In this document: positions 38,912 through 45,002 of the stretch, piece by piece
Layout: the number at the start of each line of letters is the position of its first letter
Numbering within the stretch: the stretch's first letter is position 1
DNA from: Lachnospiraceae bacterium
GTDB lineage: Bacteria; Bacillota; Clostridia; Lachnospirales; Lachnospiraceae
NCBI GenBank assembly: GCA_017448845.1
Contig: JAFSKT010000038.1
Location: 1 to 45,002, forward strand
Direction: 5' to 3'
Length of the DNA: 45,002 nucleotides
The notes under the pieces: generated by a model
What the model was told of the DNA's origin: nothing
Seen by the model: only the letters and a program-made list of their open reading frames with translations
Database searches by the model: none
Program-made: the position numbers and the translations under genes

Positions 38912-40891
38912 TCAGCTTACTTTCAGCTTGGTCTTGTACTTCTTCTTTGAATTCTTATTGTCATCGCCGTAAACAGCTATGATCTTCGCCGTTCCCTTTT
39001 TCTTTGCGGTTACTTCTCCGGTAACGGGATCCACTTCTGCAACCGCCGGTTTGCTGGAGACCCACTTGCTGGGCGCGAAAGTAGTCGTGCTTACAAAGGT
39101 TCTCGCATTAAGTTTCCCGCCGACTGCAATGGTCTCACTCTTCTTCATAGTGGGAACCTGGACAAACATTTCTACGGGATCCCCGATCTTCGTCCATCCG
39201 CTGCCCTTTACCTTCTGTTCCAGCGAGATCTTTACCACTCCGGTTTTCTTCGGCTTAACATTTCCATTCTTGTCCACAGTGGCGATTTTTTTATTATCTA
39301 CGGTATAACGATGCTTTGCGGACTCTTCATAATCACTATGACTCTTATAGTTCTCGAACTTCTTGGAAATATCCACCGGAACAGCGCCTATCAATGTGCT
39401 TGATTTTTCCGGATCAAATACATAAGCTGCCGCATTTTCAGCCAGTTCCTCAACATCGCTGCCGTCTGTCTTATGTGTATCGCCATAAGGGTTGGCAGGA
39501 TTTGCCGTGTCATTCTGGGGATCGTAGGCGAAGAACTTCAGATGATCCCAGTGACTTATCCTTCTTTGCTCTGAAGGAATGAACCAGACAAGCCTGTATT
39601 TATATTCATCTTCCGGGCGGATAGCCTTGAAAAATTCAGAGTCCTTAAGGCCATGATCATCATCGTCTTTATCATATGCCTTAAAGAAAAGACTCTCCCC
39701 CTCACCCAGACTTCCGATACGTATTTTTTCAGACTCATTTTTAACTGCATAAGCATTCACCATGAGATCATGCAAAGTCCGATCATACGAAGCACCTGTT
39801 GAGCTTGCGACCTCTTCAAAGGGATCAACAAATATGTTATAGGCGTTTTTGCGGACTCTAAAATTACCCCATCCACTAACAACCACGTCTTTATCCCCGT
39901 CATGAAAATCAACATTTGCAATAATAGAGAGATATTTTCCTTCAGTGCCCAGATCTGCAGCTGTTTCATCACTTTCCAAAGCATAGCCATTATTCACGCT
40001 GATCGTCATTTTTGAGCTGTCCCACTGCTGTACCGCACCATTCTTTTTCAGAACAGCATGCTTTTCCAGGATCTCCCTAAACTGAGCTACGGTGCGTCCA
40101 ACCTGGATCTCATTGATATCGAATGATATGCTATACTCATCGTACACCATGAATTTTGCCTTATATCCGGTAAAGTTAATCCCGAAATTCTCCGTAACGT
40201 CTACATTCTGTTTTTTATCATAATCCCGTACAAAAAACTTCACTTCAAAATCCGTTCCGTTTTCAAGCTCATACTCGTCTGCTGACAGATCCCCAAACTT
40301 TTCCACACCTTTTTCTGTAAGACAGAGATAAGCGCTTATCCCAGTCCCTAAGTAGCCATACTCTATTTTTTTATTGCTTATCTGCTCCTTATACTGCTTT
40401 GTCCTGTACAGAGTGCGCGGATAACTACCAAACACGCTTTCAGGAGTCCCTGTGTTCTTTACTACGGGCACATCCTTAAACTCCCCTCTGACTTCTATCT
40501 GATTGTACTGCGTTCCGGTAACAAGGGGCTGTTCATTTACAGTGCATTCAATGATGACATCCACCTTATCACCGGGCTTTAACCCCTCTGCATATGCTTC
40601 GTTTTGATACATGATCTCATTATTGTACCTAAAACGAATACTGTAACCACCATAATATATATTCCCGGCCTTGTCTTTAACGACAAATCTCGGATCTGAC
40701 CCGTAAACGATCTGATTCTCCTCAAGCTCGATGGTATAATCACCATTGCCGTTCTTAAGGATAGCATTTTCCTTTTTCTGCTCTTCCTCAGCAGTTTTCC
40801 CATTGGTGGCAGCAAAAGCCGTGCTGCATTCGGCGGCCAGCATTACAATAGTCAGCAACATGGCCAGTAGATTACGACTTCTTCTTTTCAT
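38912..40891 (-). CDS. Secreted Big2-type surface protein, paralogue A
   Basis: The 659-aa protein has a signal peptide (residues 1-28, ending STAFAA). AGGAGG sits 6-7 nt upstream of the ATG. Residues ~30-350 are beta-rich and of no recognised family. Residues ~350-460 contain EVASSTGASYDRT and RIGSLGEGES, also found in the paralogue at 44488-42335. The last ~133 residues hold two bacterial Ig-like (Big2) units: KKIATVDKNGNVKPKKTG and KPAVAEVDPVTGEVTAKKKG. There is no LPXTG motif or clear anchor. Its function is unknown; it is probably extracellular and wall-associated or released. The upstream -10 (40962-40967) is conserved with the paralogue. Confidence 0.85.
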   Translation of the reverse strand: MKRRSRNLLAMLLTIVMLAAECSTAFAATNGKTAEEEQKKENAILKNGNGDYTIELEENQIVYGSDPRFVVKDKAGNIYYGGYSIRFRYNNEIMYQNEAYAEGLKPGDKVDVIIECTVNEQPLVTGTQYNQIEVRGEFKDVPVVKNTGTPESVFGSYPRTLYRTKQYKEQISNKKIEYGYLGTGISAYLCLTEKGVEKFGDLSADEYELENGTDFEVKFFVRDYDKKQNVDVTENFGINFTGYKAKFMVYDEYSISFDINEIQVGRTVAQFREILEKHAVLKKNGAVQQWDSSKMTISVNNGYALESDETAADLGTEGKYLSIIANVDFHDGDKDVVVSGWGNFRVRKNAYNIFVDPFEEVASSTGASYDRTLHDLMVNAYAVKNESEKIRIGSLGEGESLFFKAYDKDDDDHGLKDSEFFKAIRPEDEYKYRLVWFIPSEQRRISHWDHLKFFAYDPQNDTANPANPYGDTHKTDGSDVEELAENAAAYVFDPEKSSTLIGAVPVDISKKFENYKSHSDYEESAKHRYTVDNKKIATVDKNGNVKPKKTGVVKISLEQKVKGSGWTKIGDPVEMFVQVPTMKKSETIAVGGKLNARTFVSTTTFAPSKWVSSKPAVAEVDPVTGEVTAKKKGTAKIIAVYGDDNKNSKKKYKTKLKVS

Positions 40892-40961
40892 ATCCTTCCT
40901 CCTTAGCTTCTTTTCTTTAAGGCCGGCTCACTTCCCCTCGGCCTTTGGTAATAATACCTAA

Positions 40962-40967
40962 ATTATA
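40962..40967 (-). promoter_or_regulatory. -10 box of Big2 paralogue A
   Basis: TATAAT in the minus-strand context GGTATATAATT, shared with the promoter of paralogue B at 44586-44614. No good -35 is visible, and a run of seven G residues occupies the spacer. The rest of the 334-bp gap 40892-41225 holds the repeats and promoter listed at 41056-41160. Confidence 0.4.
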
Positions 40968-41055
40968 TACCCCCCCAGCAGATTTTTTGTGTATTTTTCA
41001 AGATACAATCCGGGTTTTTCATCTGTCCCTTCCCCTTTCCGGACATATCCGGGAC

Positions 41056-41099
41056 TGTTTTGGGTTCTATATTCTGCTGTTTGGGATTCGATATTCTGC
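41056..41099 (+). repeat. Two 22-bp tandem repeats upstream of the Rpn-like gene
   Basis: 41056-41077 and 41078-41099 are adjacent 22-bp units of the type TGTTTtGGGtTTCtATATTCTGC with a few differences. They abut the -35 box of the promoter at 41100-41128, a position typical for an activator- or repressor-binding site. Confidence 0.6.
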
Positions 41100-41128
41100 T
41101 TGACAAGCTTCCATTTTCGCTATATCAT
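41100..41128 (+). promoter_or_regulatory. Promoter of the Rpn-like gene
   Basis: A perfect TTGACA (41100-41105), 17-nt spacer and TATCAT (41123-41128), ~98 nt before the ATG. A GCCGGT-TCTG-ACCGGC hairpin (41145-41160) lies in the leader. Confidence 0.65.
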
Positions 41129-41225
41129 TCCTTGCATAATTTCTGCCGGTTCTGACCGGCATCCGGACATTCGTCCAGTATTTCCAGCTATTTACAATTC
41201 TTAAATTCTTAAAAGGAGCATTACT

Positions 41226-42254
41226 ATGCGCACATCTGAAAACAACCACGCTTCTTTACGTAACATGATAATCAAATCTGCCCTTGATAAAACCCAGAAG
41301 AAATATCTTTTGGACATCGTTGACGGTACCCGAATAGCTCCGCTGACTTCGGATACCATGGCCAAGCATCTGTATTCCCCGGACTTGAATCCCAAAAGGT
41401 TCGATAACCTGATGGCCCGGATCATGAAGGATCCAACCATTAAATCCAGGCAGTCTGCAGCCAACGAGCTTCCGGTGGAGCATGAAAACGCCAAACGCAC
41501 CATAACAGACCTGTCATCCTGGCTTTCCGACAACAGGTTTGCAACCCTGGAAGTCCAGGCCATTGCCCAGGAATTCAGTTTTAACCGCTTTGACATCTAC
41601 ACCTCAAGGATCCTCCTTCTGCAGTACTCGGTTAATGAGGGTCAGAAGAAAGGTGAGGTGAACTACGAAAACGTAAACGGCGTGATACTTGTGGTCCTCA
41701 TGCGAGACAGCCCGGCTTTCCTTAAAAAAAGCGAAACCAAGCGTTATATCCACAGGTTTACACATGCTGTCAGTGATTCAGGGGTAAAGATACCCATGCT
41801 CAGAAAAATAGCTTTCGTCCAGCTGGATAAAGCCCTTGAACAGTTCTTAAATAATACCTATAATAAGGACGAAGATCTGTTTCTTCTTTCGGAATTGGCA
41901 ATGCTGGCGGATGTTAATAACGAGTCCGTAAAGGAGGCTGTCATGAAGCAAAATTCACTTAAAGAATTGTATTGCGATGCGGAAAAGTTTTCCCAGAATA
42001 TCGATGTTCAATTGATGCTCCTGGCCGAAGAATTTGCAGAGTATGACAGACAAAATGCATTGAATAAGGCAACCGAAAAAGGTATCGAGATAGGTGAAAA
42101 ACGCGGAATTAATATAGGTATCGATCAGATCAATGATCTGTACTCATGGCTCTATTCCAACGGCCGGGAAGAGGATGTGAAAAAAGCATTGACTGACCCG
42201 GCTTTCATGAAAGAACTACTAAAGGAATACAACAATTTCACCCCCATCAATTGA
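41226..42254 (+). CDS. Rpn-like PD-(D/E)XK nuclease/transposase-family protein
   Basis: The 342-aa protein matches the PD-(D/E)XK nuclease family transposase (Rpn/PDDEXK_2) pattern. An acidic residue (Asp95) is followed by the Glu-x-Gln catalytic strand LEVQ (Glu109, Gln111). Then comes R-x-D-x-Y-x-S-R-I-L-L-L-Q-Y (121-134), a signature of this family, and YENVNGVILVVLM. The N-terminal ~90 residues and a C-terminal helical region with repeated K-G-I-E-I-G-x-K-R-G-I units are also typical. Such proteins promote DNA exchange or cleave DNA and are often multicopy in Lachnospiraceae. AGGAG lies 8 nt upstream of the ATG, and it has its own promoter. It sits between the two Big2 paralogues. Confidence 0.83.
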   Translation: MRTSENNHASLRNMIIKSALDKTQKKYLLDIVDGTRIAPLTSDTMAKHLYSPDLNPKRFDNLMARIMKDPTIKSRQSAANELPVEHENAKRTITDLSSWLSDNRFATLEVQAIAQEFSFNRFDIYTSRILLLQYSVNEGQKKGEVNYENVNGVILVVLMRDSPAFLKKSETKRYIHRFTHAVSDSGVKIPMLRKIAFVQLDKALEQFLNNTYNKDEDLFLLSELAMLADVNNESVKEAVMKQNSLKELYCDAEKFSQNIDVQLMLLAEEFAEYDRQNALNKATEKGIEIGEKRGINIGIDQINDLYSWLYSNGREEDVKKALTDPAFMKELLKEYNNFTPIN

Positions 42255-42279
42255 TAAAACCGTTGATACATAAGGAAAA

Positions 42280-42323
42280 CACCCGGCAGGGTTCCGCTGT
42301 ATGATGCGGTAAGCTGCCGGGTG
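42280..42323. terminator. Bidirectional terminator, copy 2
   Basis: CACCCGGCAG (42280-42289) pairs with CTGCCGGGTG (42314-42323), with TTTT-containing exit on the minus strand and T-rich sequence on the plus. Its arms and flanks match the copy at 38847-38900, but the stem is shorter. It separates the convergent Rpn-like and Big2 genes. Confidence 0.82.
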
Positions 42324-42334
42324 CTGTTGTTTAT

Positions 42335-44488
42335 TTATTCGACTTTCAGGGTAGTCTTGTATTTTTTCTTTGAATTATACTTCCTGTTCTCCGGATTTCC
42401 GTATACCGCTATGATCTTTGTGGTACCGGTGCCAACAACTGTTATCTTTCCGGTCTTCTCATCCACCATTGCTACCGATGGTTTGCTGGATATCCATTTG
42501 TTCGGAGCAAATGTAGTCATGCTGATAAAGCTGTGTCCGCAAAGTTCTGCTCCCACGGAAGCGTATTCTTTCTTTTTCATCTGCGGAACCTGCACAAACA
42601 TCTCAACGGGTTCACCCAGCCTTATCCATCCGCCGTCATCCGACTTCTGCTCCAGGAAAATATTGACCCTTCCCCGTTTTTTGGGCTTAAGATAACCCTT
42701 CTTATCAACAGTGGCAATTGACCTGTTGTCTGTGGTAAACCTGTGATTTACAAAGGGGTCAAAGCCGTCCATGCTCACATAGCTGCTGAATTTCTTTGAG
42801 ATCTTAACCGGAACTGCACCTATTGCTGTGGTGGATCTCATAACATCAAATTCATAGGGAGCAGCATCGGTTGAAAGCGTTCCCATATCATAAGCTTCCG
42901 TCTTATGGACATCAGCGTAGGGATCCGCTGTAGGCCCCGGAACGTGATCCTGGGTGGGATCCGCATATTCACCTCCGGAACCGTTTTCAAAAAACTCAAG
43001 GGGGCATTCTGAATCCTTAATGTACCCGGTACCAAAAGCATTTTCATCCCAATCGGCGCTTTGATACTTCAGGCTTCTCCCTTCTGAAGGGATATACCAT
43101 CTGAAGAAGTAATTCAGTCTGTCTCCGGGACGGATATTTTCAAAGTACTGATCTTTTTCTTCCCCTCTTAAGTGTCTGTAATTATCATCAAAGATATTTA
43201 AGCGGAACCTTTCACCATCTCCAAGGCTTCCGACCCGGATCTTCTCCGTTTCATTCTTCAAAGCATATACATTTGCCATAAAGTCATGCTTTGTGCGGTC
43301 ATAGGAAGCGCCGGTAGCGCTGGCGACCTCCTTAAAGGGCTCCAGGACCAGCCTGTATGAATTCTTACATACGGTGATCGTTTTATAGCCATATGCATAA
43401 ACATAACGGTATCCATTAGTCTGGGTTGTACCCTTGACCTTTATTTCATTTCCTTCCCCGGAAAGAATTTCTTCCAGAGCTCTGTCATTATTAGGATCAA
43501 TTTTAATAAAAACTCCGCTTCCTGAACGCCAGGATATTTCATCTATCTTCATATCGCTGCCGCTCCAGGCATCCTGAGGCTCACAGTTAAACTTCATAGA
43601 TGCATTATCCCTTAAGATCTTCCTGAACTCAGCGGCTGAAGTGCCCATGCGTACCTCATCTACATCGATTTTTATCTCAGAACCATCCTGAAATGAAAAT
43701 CTTGCCGTTGCACCCGTGAGATCGATATCAAAATAATCGGTAATGTCTAAAGAACTGTATCTCCTCTCCTTGCTGTGTCTCTCTATCTTTAAGTTAAAGT
43801 CTTCATCGGCATTAAGAACACGTACAGCCCCATCTCTGGTATCTTTCAGTTTTTCAGCCCCTTTATCGGTAAGGATCAAATAAGGGCTGCAATACCGGTA
43901 TCCTATAATAGCCCATGGTATTTTTCTATTTTCGATATCTCTAAGTGTTCTTCCACGCTTGTAGTAATGTAAGCCTGAAATCAGATCATCCTTTGTTATC
44001 TCTCCTTTTATCATCTCCACGCCTTTAACGGTACATGTATATACCTTGTCATAATACCCTGACTGCGTAGGGGATATGGGAAATGCCTGTTCTCTTATGG
44101 TGAGGATAACATCTATGTCTATTTTATCTCCAGGCTTTATCCCAGCATAATATATATCAGACAAATCCCTATATCCTTCACCGTTATATCTGAAAGGATA
44201 AAGATTATCTGATACCGTAAGTTTGTAATCAGTCACGGCTCTGCCGTCAAAGTCCGTAACGGTCCAGGAATTCAGTAACCCGTAATAATCAGAATATTCC
44301 GCTCCGTACACCAGATCCCCTTCAATTTCATAGATAGCCGCATATCCTTTGCCGGATGTTCCCAGTATCTCCGGCTCCTTCTCTTCCACGACTCCTGCCG
44401 GATAAGCAGCAAAAGCAGTAGTGCCTTCGGCAATGACCATTACTATGGTCAGCAAAAATGCCAAAAGACTGCGTCTTCTTCTTTCCAT
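42335..44488 (-). CDS. Secreted Big2-type surface protein, paralogue B
   Basis: I use the ATG at 44488 (717 aa) because AGGAGG is 9 nt upstream and the N-terminus then reads MERRRRSLLAF, aligning with paralogue A (MKRRSRNLLAM). A TTG six bases further out lies too close to the ribosome site. The signal peptide ends GTTAFAA (~residue 27). Residues ~30-380 are beta-rich and unassigned. EVASATGASYDRT and RVGSLGDGER match paralogue A. The C-terminal ~130 residues hold two Big2 units (RSIATVDKKGYLKPKKRG and KPSVAMVDEKTGKITVVG). Its role is unknown and its location probably extracellular. Its promoter at 44586-44614 is followed by a leader hairpin (44526-44560). Confidence 0.87.
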   Translation of the reverse strand: MERRRRSLLAFLLTIVMVIAEGTTAFAAYPAGVVEEKEPEILGTSGKGYAAIYEIEGDLVYGAEYSDYYGLLNSWTVTDFDGRAVTDYKLTVSDNLYPFRYNGEGYRDLSDIYYAGIKPGDKIDIDVILTIREQAFPISPTQSGYYDKVYTCTVKGVEMIKGEITKDDLISGLHYYKRGRTLRDIENRKIPWAIIGYRYCSPYLILTDKGAEKLKDTRDGAVRVLNADEDFNLKIERHSKERRYSSLDITDYFDIDLTGATARFSFQDGSEIKIDVDEVRMGTSAAEFRKILRDNASMKFNCEPQDAWSGSDMKIDEISWRSGSGVFIKIDPNNDRALEEILSGEGNEIKVKGTTQTNGYRYVYAYGYKTITVCKNSYRLVLEPFKEVASATGASYDRTKHDFMANVYALKNETEKIRVGSLGDGERFRLNIFDDNYRHLRGEEKDQYFENIRPGDRLNYFFRWYIPSEGRSLKYQSADWDENAFGTGYIKDSECPLEFFENGSGGEYADPTQDHVPGPTADPYADVHKTEAYDMGTLSTDAAPYEFDVMRSTTAIGAVPVKISKKFSSYVSMDGFDPFVNHRFTTDNRSIATVDKKGYLKPKKRGRVNIFLEQKSDDGGWIRLGEPVEMFVQVPQMKKKEYASVGAELCGHSFISMTTFAPNKWISSKPSVAMVDEKTGKITVVGTGTTKIIAVYGNPENRKYNSKKKYKTTLKVE

Positions 44489-44525
44489 ACCCAACTCCCT
44501 CCTTAAGCCGGACTACACCCAAAGC

Positions 44526-44560
44526 CAAATGGTTTTTTGAACAGGTTCAAACGCCATTTG
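44526..44560 (-). promoter_or_regulatory. Nested inverted repeat in the leader of paralogue B
   Basis: CAAATGG/CCATTTG encloses TTGAAC-AG-GTTCAA (44537-44550). It lies between the -10 box and the ribosome site of the 44488 gene, so it could be a repressor operator or an mRNA hairpin. Confidence 0.55.
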
Positions 44561-44585
44561 TTCTTCTGGCGCTTGTATCATAATA

Positions 44586-44614
44586 ATTATATACCTCTCC
44601 GAAGTGTTTTTGAA
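44586..44614 (-). promoter_or_regulatory. Promoter of Big2 paralogue B
   Basis: TTCAAA (44614-44609), 17-nt spacer and a perfect TATAAT (44591-44586) on the minus strand, ~100 nt before the ATG. Confidence 0.65.
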
Positions 44615-44659
44615 TACTTCGCAAATAACAATTCAGTAAATCTTTAACCCAAAATACTA

Positions 44660-45002
44660 TTATTCCCCCTTCAGGCTGTAAAAACCTGTTGAAAATAAAG
44701 CCAATGCCAGAGGAGTAACACAGAGAGAGGAATCATTTATCAGTCCTGCCGCCATAAAAGATATAAGAGATGCACTTAAAGCAGCAGCAATGATCCTGTC
44801 CCCTTTGTCCCGCTCCGGATCTCTTTTAGCTAAAACCCTTAAAGAGGTTATAAACAGCTGTCCTGCCATAAAGAGCAGGATAAACAGAAAGGGGAGTCCC
44901 AGCTGAAGAGCAGTCTGAAGGTAGAAATTATGGGGTTTCAGGACAAGTTCTTCATAGGGAAGTCCCGAACGAAGTATCTTTTCAACATCATTCTGGAGAA
45001 AG
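44660..45002 (-). CDS. O-antigen-ligase/polymerase-like membrane protein, C-terminal part
   Basis: The frame is open from the right edge (45001) to the TAA at 44660-44662, giving 113 visible residues; the N-terminus lies outside. The visible part contains KPHNFYLQTALQLGLP, the hallmark H-N-x-Y-L-Q-x-x-x-x-x-G loop of the O-antigen ligase (WaaL/Wzy_C) family, followed by two hydrophobic helices and a short tail. The family joins or polymerises surface polysaccharide units at the outer face of the membrane. A start at the internal ATG 44869 would discard the signature loop, so a truncated 69-aa gene is not supported. Confidence 0.72.
   Translation of the reverse strand, partial: FLQNDVEKILRSGLPYEELVLKPHNFYLQTALQLGLPFLFILLFMAGQLFITSLRVLAKRDPERDKGDRIIAAALSASLISFMAAGLINDSSLCVTPLALALFSTGFYSLKGE

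Noticed and set aside
44660..44869. A 69-aa gene starting at the ATG 44869
   Set aside because: The same frame is open to the window edge and carries the O-antigen ligase HNFYLQ loop upstream of that ATG, so this is the tail of a larger gene.

Overview
The window looks like a chromosomal segment of a Lachnospiraceae-type bacterium (Firmicutes, Clostridia). By eye it has mid-range GC, strong Shine-Dalgarno sites and many TTG/GTG starts. It carries families typical of that group: a paired DUF5716/DUF5717-like operon, a small ICLECIGIG-ended CXXC protein between a redoxin and a polyferredoxin, DUF3048 lipoproteins, CarD, and large secreted Ig-like proteins. No rRNA, tRNA or CRISPR array was seen. 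Family names are recognised from memory and no search was run.

Layout. 1-3911 (minus): two adjacent secreted proteins, one cut by the left edge (InlB-type repeats plus Big2) and a papain-like C1 peptidase, sharing a C-terminal module. 4254-10912 (minus): a compact run in the order DUF3048 lipoprotein, short ferredoxin, YigZ/IMPACT protein, membrane-anchored clostripain-like protease, membrane-anchored thioredoxin-like protein, a 51-aa CXXC protein too short for ordinary gene calls, a membrane polyferredoxin, then a divergent cation-diffusion-facilitator-like protein and a terminator. 11219-14004 (minus): purA and purB (IMP to AMP) with a good promoter upstream of purB. A ~195-bp imperfect palindrome separates purA from the DUF3048 gene.

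14171-23331 (minus): a secreted protein of unknown function, then a four-gene operon of DUF5717-like (1188 aa), actin/Hsp70-like DUF5716-like, TPR protein and a two-TM coiled-coil protein. These genes are coupled by 4-nt stop/start overlaps and mostly use non-ATG starts. This is the best candidate here for an undescribed multi-protein machine. 23439-24554 (plus) is an orphan CobD-like PLP enzyme whose 3' end overlaps the convergent 24522-26558 gene, an ECF sigma factor fused to an Ala/Gly/Thr repeat region, a possible membrane segment and a probable external domain.

26842-33789 (minus): beta-CASP/MBL RNase-like protein, folA, manA and a heterodimeric ABC exporter (one degenerate ATP site), probably read from a promoter at ~33.9 kb. 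33790-34630 is non-coding, with a ~230-bp palindrome having perfect 25-bp ends, a promoter and small hairpins. 34631-36682: P1/DmpA-type Ntn peptidase (plus), XRE regulator (plus) and CarD-like protein (minus). 36951-44494: two repeats of the same arrangement, a plus-strand gene, a related bidirectional terminator, and a minus-strand secreted Big2 paralogue. The plus-strand genes are an EAL phosphodiesterase and a PD-(D/E)XK (Rpn-like) protein. The right edge cuts an O-antigen-ligase-like membrane protein.
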